Positions 1-6,317 of a stretch of 16,138 bases of DNA are shown here, piece after piece. Origin of the DNA: a bacterium (GTDB lineage Bacteria > Patescibacteriota > Patescibacteriia > Magasanikbacterales > GWA2-37-8); the NCBI GenBank assembly GCA_021790135.1, contig JAJYIJ010000011.1, positions 1 through 16,138 on the forward strand, in the 5' to 3' direction. Made by a program: the position numbers and the translations under genes. Under the pieces are notes generated by a model. That model searched no databases and was not told the DNA's origin. It saw nothing but the letters and a program-made list of their open reading frames with translations. Within the stretch, counting starts at the first letter, position 1. The number at the start of each line of letters is the position of its first letter.

Positions 1-707
1 TCAAAGTGAATGGTTTCGTAGCCGTTGGGGTTGGGGCCATTGTCCGGGGTGGGGTACTGACTGTCGGTGAAGGCTGTTGGTACATCAACCGTGATGCCCC
101 CAACATCATCGATAATATCGGAGAAGGCCGTAAAATCGACGCGGATATAATAAGGAATAGGAATGTTAAAAGTACTGGCAAAAAATTGCCGCGCGTAGTC
201 GCCTCCCTCGCCCGCGTTGGCTGCTTCACCAAAAGCGTCGACGGCATTAATTTTTTCTGCGCCATGTCCAGGAATTTGAACACCAAGGTCGCGCGGTATC
301 GAGATCAGGGCCGTCTCGTGCGTGCTTGGTTTTAAACTAGCGATAATGTTAGTATCGGAAAGATAGGGGCCATCATGTCCGGGTCCGCCGATGCCCAAAA
401 TAAGAATGTTGAGCCGGTCATCCGCGACGCCGTCGATATTGCTGAGTGGCGGAACAACACTGTGAAAAACCAGATTAGTAATCGTTTGGAAAAAAGTTGG
501 CTGCGGCTCAAGCATACCCATGGCATAGGCGCTGCCCGCCTGGCCATGTCGGATTGCCAGTACCGCCACAAAAATAAGAATAAAAAAAATAAAACCAGCC
601 AGTAGCAAGAGTGTTGTTTTGTGCGGAGGAAGAGGGGGGTGATCATCCGGTTCAGGTAACGTTGTTTGCGGATCAAGCATGTTAATAGTGTGTTGTTGCA
701 ACTGCAT
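1..707 (-). CDS. LCP (LytR-CpsA-Psr) family envelope protein, C-terminus cut by window edge
   Basis: The reading frame on the minus strand stays open to the left edge, so the 3' end is missing. It has a short proline-rich cytoplasmic tail, one membrane helix (about residues 32-52) and then an extracytoplasmic LCP domain. Family hallmarks are visible: RLNILILGIGG, then SDT at 117-119, SIPRD near 136-140, KINAVDAFGE, and VDFTAFSDIIDDVGGI further on. LCP proteins transfer undecaprenyl-linked glycopolymers to the cell wall or act in related envelope assembly; the substrate here is unknown. ATG 707 is chosen because it has T at -1 like most starts in the window and lies 9 nt after a -10 box. The in-frame ATG at 680 is an equally possible start giving a more usual leader. 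Neither has a Shine-Dalgarno sequence. Family call is firm; the start is uncertain. Confidence 0.88.
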   Translation of the reverse strand, partial: MQLQQHTINMLDPQTTLPEPDDHPPLPPHKTTLLLLAGFIFFILIFVAVLAIRHGQAGSAYAMGMLEPQPTFFQTITNLVFHSVVPPLSNIDGVADDRLNILILGIGGPGHDGPYLSDTNIIASLKPSTHETALISIPRDLGVQIPGHGAEKINAVDAFGEAANAGEGGDYARQFFASTFNIPIPYYIRVDFTAFSDIIDDVGGITVDVPTAFTDSQYPTPDNGPNPNGYETIHF

Positions 708-716
708 ATGGATAAA

Positions 717-745
717 AGTGTACCACAGCGCCACTATCTTTTCAA
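717..745 (-). promoter_or_regulatory. Sigma-70-like promoter for the LCP gene
   Basis: On the minus strand, TTGAAA (745-740) and TACACT (722-717) are separated by exactly 17 nt. Transcription would start near 709-711, almost on the ATG at 707. It lies back to back with the rightward promoter at 748-776. Confidence 0.6.
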
Positions 746-747
746 TC

Positions 748-776
748 TTGATATTTTCGCCTCTTCGTGGTATAGT
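748..776 (+). promoter_or_regulatory. Sigma-70-like promoter upstream of tRNA-Val
   Basis: TTGATA (748-753), a 17-nt spacer and TATAGT (771-776) closely match the bacterial consensus. The start site would be near 783, leaving about 110 nt of leader before the tRNA at 892. In that leader I see only a possible 6-bp stem (GCAGGT around 815 with GCCTGC around 847) and a six-codon ORF at about 794, neither convincing. It probably drives the tRNA-Val, membrane protein and tRNA-Arg unit. Confidence 0.65.
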
Positions 777-891
777 ATTTTATATAAAATTTATGCGGCG
801 CTCGGCATATTAATGCAGGTTACGAAAGATTAGTCATCTCAATGGGCCTGCCTCGAATCGCCTGACGTTTGGCCGGAGAAAGAAAAATAAT

Positions 892-965
892 GGACGATTA
901 GCTCAGCTGGTTAGAGCACTGCATTCACATTGCAGGGGTCGCAGGTTCGAGTCCCGCATCGTCCA
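892..965 (+). tRNA. tRNA-Val (anticodon CAC)
   Basis: A full cloverleaf can be drawn. The acceptor stem GGACGAT/ATCGTCC is perfect, the D stem is GCTC/GAGC, and the anticodon stem CTGCA/TGCAG closes the loop TTCACAT, giving anticodon CAC (valine, GUG codons). The T arm has loop TTCGAGT with stem GCAGG/CCCGC, which contains one A-C mismatch. The discriminator is A965 and CCA is not encoded. The next gene starts only 8 nt after the tRNA end. Confidence 0.93.
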
Positions 966-972
966 CACATCT

Positions 973-1479
973 ATGCCCAAAGATCTTACTCGAGAAAATA
1001 TTTCCACCGGCAAAATTATCTATGAGTGGCTGGTGAAAGAATACGAACAGTACGATCGTAACCGCCGTTGGTATTGGATTGCCAGCATCGTCGGCGCAGT
1101 TCTTATTTTATTTGGTCTCCTGACGGCCGACTATCTTTTTGTATTGGTTTTAGTTTTGTTTGGCATTGTGCTTTTTCTCCATGATCTGCGGCCGCCGCTT
1201 GATGTCTATTTCGGCATCACTGAAACGGGCATTATTTTAGGCAAAAAATTTTATCGCTATACCGAACTAAATAATTTCTGGATTATCTATAATCCGCCCG
1301 AAGTCAAAAATTTATATTTTTCTCTGGACAATATCGTCAAGCATCGAATCCAGGTTCCGCTGTTGGATTACGACCCACGACCGATTCGAGACTACCTTCT
1401 TCAATTTGTGGAAGAGGATCTCAACGAAGAAGAGGAGCCCTTTAGTGACCGACTTGCCAGAATCCTGAAAATACATTAG
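973..1479 (+). CDS. Two-helix membrane protein with cytoplasmic domain, function unknown
   Basis: A 168-residue protein. After a basic N-terminus, two closely spaced membrane helices (about 34-51 and 54-70) form a hairpin, followed by a soluble domain of about 90 residues ending in an acidic stretch (EEDLNEEEEPF, 147-157). The soluble part contains TETGIILGKKFYRYTELNNF and looks like a small beta-rich, possibly PH-like, domain; this is a resemblance, not a firm assignment. Proteins of this layout are common as hypothetical membrane proteins in CPR genomes, to my recollection. The gene sits between two tRNA genes, starting 8 nt after tRNA-Val and ending 22 nt before tRNA-Arg, so it is probably transcribed with both. 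The start is preceded by ATCT and has no Shine-Dalgarno sequence. Confidence 0.8.
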   Translation: MPKDLTRENISTGKIIYEWLVKEYEQYDRNRRWYWIASIVGAVLILFGLLTADYLFVLVLVLFGIVLFLHDLRPPLDVYFGITETGIILGKKFYRYTELNNFWIIYNPPEVKNLYFSLDNIVKHRIQVPLLDYDPRPIRDYLLQFVEEDLNEEEEPFSDRLARILKIH

Positions 1480-1500
1480 TATAAAAACCCGCTATTCTAC

Positions 1501-1572
1501 GCACCCGTCGTTCAATGGATAGGACACTGGCCTGCGAAGCCGGAAATTTAGGTTCGACTCCTAACGGGTGCA
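1501..1572 (+). tRNA. tRNA-Arg (anticodon GCG)
   Basis: The acceptor stem GCACCCG/CGGGTGC is perfect. The D arm GTTC/GGAC has loop bases TGGA, consistent with the arginine identity base A20. The anticodon stem CTGGC/GCCGG (one T-G pair) closes the loop CTGCGAA, giving anticodon GCG. The T arm TTAGG/CCTAA has loop TTCGACT. Discriminator is A1572 and CCA is not encoded. Bacteria normally read CGU/CGC with an ACG anticodon modified to ICG by TadA; GCG is the archaeal-type solution and is unusual here. Confidence 0.92.
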
Positions 1573-1613
1573 CAACAATACAACCAAGTTAGTTTCCTGT
1601 ACACAGGGCCGCC

Positions 1614-1642
1614 TTGACGAAATGAAGGCGTATTGTTATAGT
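1614..1642 (+). promoter_or_regulatory. Promoter of the metal-uptake operon
   Basis: TTGACG (1614-1619), a 17-nt spacer and TATAGT (1637-1642) form a near-consensus promoter. The start of transcription would be near 1649, a few bases before the palindrome at 1655-1669. It lies 41 nt after the end of tRNA-Arg, with no terminator visible between them. Confidence 0.72.
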
Positions 1643-1654
1643 AGCAGATATTAA

Positions 1655-1669
1655 TGCAACTAAGTTGCA
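1655..1669 (+). promoter_or_regulatory. Candidate Fur/Zur-type operator (7-1-7 palindrome)
   Basis: TGCAACT-A-AGTTGCA is a perfect 7-1-7 inverted repeat, the spacing typical of Fur-family (Fur, Zur, PerR) operators. It starts about 6 nt after the predicted transcription start of a zinc/manganese-type ABC operon, where a bound repressor would block transcription. The half-site matches the classical Fur heptamer TGATAAT at only four of seven positions, so the regulator cannot be named; no Fur-family gene is in the window. Confidence 0.5.
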
Positions 1670-1689
1670 ATTATAAATTGCCAGTCTGT

Positions 1690-2616
1690 ATGAGAAAAAA
1701 AATGTGGTGGTCGCTCGCGGGGGCCGCTGTAGCCATCCTAGCTGTCTCGGTCTGTTTTTTGCTTGGTCATCGCCCAATCTCTGCCAATATTTCTCCTGCT
1801 TCCGGTTCGTCGCTGCGCGTGGTGGCGGCGGAAAATTTTTATGGTGATATTGCCGAACAAATCGGCGGCGATCGGGTGGTGGTGACAAGCATTTTGAATA
1901 ATCCTAATGCCGACCCGCATGAATACGAATCGAGTGTTCCGGACGCCATAGCCGTCAGCGATGCCAACTTAGTGATTGAGAATGGTCTTAACTATGATAG
2001 CTGGATGGATAAATTACTGGCCGCTTCGCCCAATCCGAATCGTTTGGTTGTCACGGCAGGAAAAGTTGCGCCGCTTATTTTGCCGAATAATCCGCACGTT
2101 TGGTATGACATAAATAATATTCAGGCAATCGCAACGGCGATAGCTGCCGATCTAACAAGAATTGATCCGGCCGATGAGACTTTTTTTTATGGTAATCTTC
2201 AAAAATTTGTCGTCTCCCTACAGCCATTAAGTAATTCAATTGCAGAAATTAAAGCCAGCTATAGTGGCACGCCGATCGGTCTCACGGAAACGATTTTTCA
2301 GTATCAAGCTGAGCCGGCCGGATTAAATATTGTGACGCCGCTTTCTTTCCAGGAAGCTGTCGCCGAAGGGAATGACCCAGCCGCTCAAGATGTCGCGAAA
2401 ATTAATCAACAAATCACCAACAAAGAAATTAAAGTTTTAATTTATAACAGCCAGACAATTACGCCCTTCACCAGCAATCTGGAAGAAACGGCGAGAAAGC
2501 AGGGTCTGCCGCTGCTGGCGGTTTCGGAAATCATGCCGAAAGGCGCCCACTATCAAATCTGGATGCAAAGCCAGTTAGTCGCCCTTTTGCGGGCCTTGGC
2601 CGCAACCAAAAATTAG
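1690..2616 (+). CDS. znuA: Metal (zinc/manganese-type) ABC transporter substrate-binding protein
   Basis: A 308-residue cluster A-I solute-binding protein that captures divalent metal outside the membrane for the adjoining ABC transporter. It has a basic N-terminus and hydrophobic segment (about 8-25) with no good lipobox, so it is either anchored or cleaved after ISA (about residue 32). Likely ligands are H77 in NADPHEYESS, H136 in NNPHVWYD, and E280 in SEIMPKG. The usual third histidine is replaced by a segment around TETIFQYQ, where E200 is the obvious candidate. There is no histidine-rich loop. Zinc rather than manganese is inferred only from the Zur-like operator. ATG 1690 is chosen because it directly precedes the signal segment and has T at -1. 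The in-frame ATG at 1654, 11 nt after the -10 box, would add 12 residues and give a nearly leaderless start. Confidence 0.87.
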   Translation: MRKKMWWSLAGAAVAILAVSVCFLLGHRPISANISPASGSSLRVVAAENFYGDIAEQIGGDRVVVTSILNNPNADPHEYESSVPDAIAVSDANLVIENGLNYDSWMDKLLAASPNPNRLVVTAGKVAPLILPNNPHVWYDINNIQAIATAIAADLTRIDPADETFFYGNLQKFVVSLQPLSNSIAEIKASYSGTPIGLTETIFQYQAEPAGLNIVTPLSFQEAVAEGNDPAAQDVAKINQQITNKEIKVLIYNSQTITPFTSNLEETARKQGLPLLAVSEIMPKGAHYQIWMQSQLVALLRALAATKN

Positions 2617-2622
2617 CATTCT

Positions 2623-3393
2623 ATGCCAGAAAAAATTCTCATTACGACGCGTGGATTATCCTTAAAACTCGAGGGGCGAACCATTTTTTCCGGCTTGGAT
2701 TTTGATCTTGAGGCCGGGAAATTTACCGCCTTACTCGGACCGAATGGTGCCGGCAAAAGTACGCTTCTAAAAGTGTTGCTTGGATTTTTGAAACCGACCG
2801 GCGGAACGATTAGCGTTCTTGGCCAGCCGCCACATCGCGGCAATCCAGCAATTGGTTATACGCCGCAGCATCGCATTCTGGGTACTGATCTTGCCCTGCG
2901 CGCTCGCGATGTCGTTGGTTTTGGTCTTGATGGGCATCGTTGGGGACCGGGCTGGCCGAGCCAAGAACGAACAAAACGAATTGATGAGGCTTTGGCTGCT
3001 GTTGACGCCGCCAGCTTTGGCAACGTTCCGGTTGGCGAACTCTCCGGCGGTGAACAGCAGCGTCTCTTAATTGCTCAGGCAATCATTACTAATCCGCGTA
3101 TCCTGCTATTGGATGAACCATTGGCAAACTTGGACATCAATCATGGCCAGGAGATAGTTTCTCTTCTTGCTCGCCTGGCCAAAGAACGCCAGATTGCCGT
3201 CCTTTTGGCCTCGCACGATATTAACCCTCTTCTGCCTGTTTTGGATTATGTTTTATACGTAGCTCATGGACGAGGCGCCATCGGTCGGCCAGAAACTATA
3301 GTTACCTCTGAAACTCTCTCCAAGCTCTATGGTGCGACAGTCGAAGTGGCGCGCGTTGATGGCCGTTTGTTTGTTCTCGGCGTGGAAACCTAA
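2623..3393 (+). CDS. znuC: Metal ABC transporter ATP-binding protein
   Basis: A 256-residue ABC ATPase that powers metal import by the two following permeases. It shows Walker A GPNGAGKST (39-47), Q-loop glutamine in YTPQH (82), signature LSGGEQQR (140-147), Walker B ILLLDEP (160-166) with D171 in the D-loop, and the switch histidine in ASHD (198). The full set implies an active enzyme. Length and the RDVVGFG segment after the Q-loop fit the ZnuC/MntB group. It starts 6 nt after the substrate-binding protein with TCTATG and no Shine-Dalgarno sequence. Confidence 0.93.
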   Translation: MPEKILITTRGLSLKLEGRTIFSGLDFDLEAGKFTALLGPNGAGKSTLLKVLLGFLKPTGGTISVLGQPPHRGNPAIGYTPQHRILGTDLALRARDVVGFGLDGHRWGPGWPSQERTKRIDEALAAVDAASFGNVPVGELSGGEQQRLLIAQAIITNPRILLLDEPLANLDINHGQEIVSLLARLAKERQIAVLLASHDINPLLPVLDYVLYVAHGRGAIGRPETIVTSETLSKLYGATVEVARVDGRLFVLGVET

Positions 3394-3411
3394 AAAGGTT
3401 GGCGTTGCGAT

Positions 3412-4224
3412 ATGGTAACTTTGTTTTACTATCAATTTATTCAGAATGCCTTTCTGGCCGGAACGGTTGTGGCAATTGTGGCGGCCGTGGTGGGCTATTT
3501 TCTCATTGCTCGTGGTTTAACTTTCGCCGGACATGCTTTGTCGCACATCGGTTTTGCTGGTGCCGCCGCGGCCTTAGTGGCCGGAGTTGATCCACTTGTT
3601 GGCATGCTTATTTTTACTGTAGCGGCCGGAGCGATCATTGGTTTTTCTGGTAAGCCCTTGCGAGAACAGGATATATCTATCGGGGTGGTGCTCACGTTCA
3701 TGCTCGGTCTCGGTGCGCTTTTTATTGCTTTGTACAGCGGCTACGCTGAACAAGCGTACAGTATTTTGTTTGGTACTGTTCTTGGCATCAGTCGGGCTGA
3801 AGTTATGTTGATTGCTGGATGTAGCCTGGTGGTTCTTGTTAGTCTGGTCCTCTTGTATCGCCCCCTTTTATTTAGCACCTTTGATCCGGAAGTGGCAGCG
3901 TCGCGCGGAGTGCCGGTGCGTTTTCTTATGATCATCTTTTTGTTACTCACCGCCGTGGCGGTGGCAGTGGCCGTGCCAGTGGTGGGCGTCATGCTTATTT
4001 TTACCTTATTGGTCGGTCCGGCTGCCACGGCCATGCGTTTAACCCATCGGCCATTGTCCGCAATTATTTTGGCGATCGTGCTCGGATTAGGATATACCTG
4101 GCTCGGCATCTTCTTGGCAATGAGAGGCTCATGGCCAGTTAGTTTTTATATTGCCGCCTTGTCCTTTGGCGTCTATCTGCCCGTTCGACTGTTGACAGCG
4201 GAAGCCGCCAAAAATAGTAAGTAA
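3412..4224 (+). CDS. znuB: Metal ABC transporter permease (ABC-3 family), first copy
   Basis: A 270-residue, almost entirely hydrophobic protein of the ZnuB/MntC (ABC-3) permease family with about eight to nine predicted membrane helices. The N-terminus FLAGTVVAIVAAVVGYFLIARGLTF-type segment and GHALSHIGFAGAA are family hallmarks, as is the DPEVAASRGVPVRF segment in the second half, which should contact the ATPase. It forms the membrane channel with the next gene. It follows the ATPase gene by 18 nt and precedes the second permease by 3 nt, so the four genes are clearly one operon. Confidence 0.92.
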   Translation: MVTLFYYQFIQNAFLAGTVVAIVAAVVGYFLIARGLTFAGHALSHIGFAGAAAALVAGVDPLVGMLIFTVAAGAIIGFSGKPLREQDISIGVVLTFMLGLGALFIALYSGYAEQAYSILFGTVLGISRAEVMLIAGCSLVVLVSLVLLYRPLLFSTFDPEVAASRGVPVRFLMIIFLLLTAVAVAVAVPVVGVMLIFTLLVGPAATAMRLTHRPLSAIILAIVLGLGYTWLGIFLAMRGSWPVSFYIAALSFGVYLPVRLLTAEAAKNSK

Positions 4225-4227
4225 TCT

Positions 4228-5091
4228 ATGGCAAATATTTTTTTCCAACCATTTGTCATGTATGCCTTTCTGGCCGGAACGGTTGTGGCGATCGTAGCGG
4301 CTGTGATTGGCTATTTCGTCGTGCTCCGAGCGGAGGCTTTTGCTGCCCACGCTTTGTCGCATCTTGGATTTGTCGGTGCGACTGCTGCTGCCTGGCTCGG
4401 TGTGAGCGCTCTTTTTGGCACAACCGTCGCTACAATTTTAGCCGCCATTGGTATGGCGGCGATGGGACAACGTCTGCGCGGCCGCGATATTGAAATTGGA
4501 ATGATTCTTTCTTTCGCTCTTGGTCTCGGCGTCCTATTTTTGCGTCTCTACACCGGCAGCGCCAACGAAACAGTAGGAATACTATTCGGTTCTATTTGGA
4601 GCGTGACGCCGACGGACTTGTTTGAATTGCTTTTTTCCTCCGGTTTGGTTCTCCTTTTACTAGGAGTAATTTTTCGTCCGTTATTGTTTTTCTCTGCTGA
4701 TCCGACGATGGCAGCAGCGCGTGGCGTGCCCGCTCGTTTCCTGTCTTTTATTTTTATGATTCTTTTGGCTTTGACTGTTGCCGGCGCAATCAAGATCATC
4801 GGCGTCCTTTTGGTCTTTGCACTGATTGTGGTGCCGGCAGCAACAGCATCCCGACTCGCGTGCCGACCGCGCTCAGTTATGCTGCTGACGATTTTTTTGT
4901 CGCTTGGCTTTACGTGGGGCGGTATTATTTTGGCAGGGGTGAGCGGTCTGCCGGCTGGTTTTTATATCGCCGCACTTTCCACTCTTACGTATTTTATTGT
5001 TGGTCGCCTCAGTTACTCTAGCGATAAACGTTTAAAATTTATTTCCGCGCCGTCTCATCCACTGCACACAGAGGAGAATGAACCGGTCTGA
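4228..5091 (+). CDS. znuB: Metal ABC transporter permease (ABC-3 family), second copy
   Basis: A 287-residue paralogue of the preceding permease, with matching landmarks in the same order: the FLAGTVVAIVAAVIGYF start, AAHALSHLGFVGA, and DPTMAAARGVPARF. It has a longer hydrophilic tail (HPLHTEENEPV) with two histidines. A 28-bp stretch near the 5' end (4262-4289) is identical to 3446-3473 of the first copy. Two different permeases suggest a heterodimeric channel, as in TroABCD/MntABCD systems, instead of the homodimer of E. coli ZnuABC. Last gene of the operon; I see no clear terminator in the 50 nt that follow. Confidence 0.92.
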   Translation: MANIFFQPFVMYAFLAGTVVAIVAAVIGYFVVLRAEAFAAHALSHLGFVGATAAAWLGVSALFGTTVATILAAIGMAAMGQRLRGRDIEIGMILSFALGLGVLFLRLYTGSANETVGILFGSIWSVTPTDLFELLFSSGLVLLLLGVIFRPLLFFSADPTMAAARGVPARFLSFIFMILLALTVAGAIKIIGVLLVFALIVVPAATASRLACRPRSVMLLTIFLSLGFTWGGIILAGVSGLPAGFYIAALSTLTYFIVGRLSYSSDKRLKFISAPSHPLHTEENEPV

Positions 5092-5141
5092 AATTACAGA
5101 ATGCAGTTTTGTACATTATTAATTGTTTCCCTTGAGGTGTC

Positions 5142-5170
5142 TGGACAGCGCTGACAAAAGGCCGTACAAT
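5142..5170 (+). promoter_or_regulatory. Promoter of the sigma factor / MacAB operon
   Basis: TGGACA (5142-5147), a 17-nt spacer and TACAAT (5165-5170) each match five of six consensus positions. The start would be near 5177, giving a leader of about 68 nt that holds the dyad at 5181-5202. This is a housekeeping-type promoter; no convincing ECF-type -35/-10 pair was seen. Confidence 0.55.
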
Positions 5171-5180
5171 GGGTCGACCT

Positions 5181-5202
5181 TGATAATGAACCGAAATTAT
5201 CA
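5181..5202 (+). repeat. Inverted repeat in the sigma factor leader
   Basis: TGATAAT and ATTATCA are perfect complements separated by GAACCGAA. The arms equal the classical Fur heptamer, but the 8-nt gap is not the 7-1-7 Fur spacing. It starts about 4 nt after the predicted transcription start, so it could be an operator or a 5' mRNA hairpin (7 bp, A/T-rich). Confidence 0.4.
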
Positions 5203-5234
5203 TGTTGATTCTCAGAAATGTAAAGAGGCTTTTA

Positions 5235-5258
5235 ATGCATCATCATGAGCACACTTGA
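5235..5258 (+). CDS. Possible seven-codon histidine-rich leader peptide
   Basis: An ORF reading MHHHEHT then TGA begins 6 nt after AGAGG, one of the few Shine-Dalgarno-like sequences in the window. It overlaps the start of the sigma factor gene in another frame. Four of seven residues are histidine. It may be chance; translation could couple to the sigma factor or affect its start. Confidence 0.2.
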   Translation: MHHHEHT

Positions 5259-5829
5259 CTCAGCCACAGACGGAGAATTAGTCAAAAAAGCCAAAAAAGG
5301 GGACAACGAGGCCCTCGCTATTCTTATTAAACGATATTTGAATATCGTATTCGCGACGTGTCGACAATATCTTAAAAATAGCGATGAGGCCGATGACGCG
5401 ACCCAGGAGACATTTGTAAAAGTATGGCGCAACTTGAAACGTCTGGATGAAACGCGACCGGTCAAACCATGGTTTTTAGAAATCGCCAAAAATACTTCAC
5501 TTGACCTGCTGCGTAAAAAACGACCCTTACCGTTCGTAAATTTTGAAAGTGCCGATGGGACGAACCTCTTGGCCGAAACGCTGGCTGCTGATGGCCCGTC
5601 GCCTTTGGCAGAGTTGGCTGCTGAGGAACAAAAAGAGATAGTCAATAAAGCCTTGGCGCGGTTACCGGATAAAACTCGCAAAGTGCTTGAACTTTATTAT
5701 AATGAAGGCTTAAATTTTCGCGAAATTGGCGAGGCCTTGCACAAGCCTTTGCACACGGTAAAAAGCCGACATCGTCGCGCTCTTGTGCGTCTGCGGATGC
5801 TGCTCGATCCGGGAGCTGCAAATAGCTAG
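5245..5829 (+). CDS. ECF-type RNA polymerase sigma factor
   Basis: A 194-residue protein with only regions 2 and 4, as in extracytoplasmic-function sigma factors. Region 2 spans about 20-93 and contains DEADDATQETFVKVW (47-61) followed by PWFLEIAKNTSLDLLRKKR, which should bind the -10 element. A short acidic linker follows. Region 4 (about 127-185) contains ALARLPDKTRKVLELYY and the helix-turn-helix LNFREIGEALHKPLHTVKSR for the -35 element. It is the first gene of the long operon ending at 11154, and the next gene encodes a membrane protein that may restrain it. Start ATG 5245 fits the usual domain edge; no Shine-Dalgarno sequence is properly placed for it. Confidence 0.92.
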   Translation: MSTLDSATDGELVKKAKKGDNEALAILIKRYLNIVFATCRQYLKNSDEADDATQETFVKVWRNLKRLDETRPVKPWFLEIAKNTSLDLLRKKRPLPFVNFESADGTNLLAETLAADGPSPLAELAAEEQKEIVNKALARLPDKTRKVLELYYNEGLNFREIGEALHKPLHTVKSRHRRALVRLRMLLDPGAANS

Positions 5830-5887
5830 ATTTTGCACCAAAATAAGCCTTATGAGCGTACTATAAATACAATACAGTACTTGAAAT

Positions 5888-6304
5888 ATGGCAGAAAAAT
5901 CGCTAAAAATAGAAGAAATTACCCCACCAGCCGACCTTTTTGACCGGATCATGTTGCGTTTGGCCGATGAACGCCGTTTTCGGACGGCTCGGCGGAAATT
6001 TATTATTGCCTTGGCCCTTTCGGCTATCGTTTTTGCTATCGGGATTCCGCTGGCCTCTAGTGTGGCATACGATTTTATCCATTCAGGATTTAGCACCTAT
6101 GCCTCCTTGCTGCTTTCAGATTTTGGTACAGTGATGCAGAGCTGGCAAGACTTTGGGCTATCCTTACTCGAGAGTTTTCCGGTCATGGACACGGCATTTT
6201 TTGTTGCCATTATTTTGACATTTCTTTTGGCAGTCCGTTCCGTGGTGGTATATGGACAATCAGTTTTCCACTATCATTCCCCTTTTCCTTTAGCCCATAA
6301 ATAA
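5888..6304 (+). CDS. Two-helix membrane protein, putative anti-sigma factor
   Basis: A 138-residue protein of no family I can name. Residues 1-36 are cytoplasmic and charged (PPADLFDRIMLRLADERRFRTARRK), followed by helix 1 (about 38-58), an external loop of about 40 residues and helix 2 (about 102-121). Its position directly after an ECF sigma factor gene and the short cytoplasmic DLFDRIMLRL amphipathic helix suggest an anti-sigma role. It lacks the HxxxCxxC zinc motif of ZAS-type anti-sigma factors; there are no cysteines at all. The 58-nt gap before it holds an imperfect inverted repeat (GTACT 5858-5862, AGTAC 5876-5880) but no clear promoter. Role is inferred from context. Confidence 0.6.
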   Translation: MAEKSLKIEEITPPADLFDRIMLRLADERRFRTARRKFIIALALSAIVFAIGIPLASSVAYDFIHSGFSTYASLLLSDFGTVMQSWQDFGLSLLESFPVMDTAFFVAIILTFLLAVRSVVVYGQSVFHYHSPFPLAHK

Positions 6305-6317
6305 TTATTGACTATCT

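Noticed and set aside
332..676. Minus-strand 114-residue ORF at the left edge
   Set aside because: It is an out-of-frame shadow of the LCP gene. The adjacent frame, open to the window edge, carries clear LCP motifs.
1596..1607. CCTGT-AC-ACAGG dyad after tRNA-Arg
   Set aside because: The 2-nt gap is too small for a hairpin loop and no T-tract follows, so it is not a terminator. An operator role has no support.
5858..5880. GTACT...AGTAC inverted repeat before the putative anti-sigma gene
   Set aside because: Only 5-bp arms with imperfect inner pairing, and no well-spaced -35 box, so neither promoter nor operator is supported.
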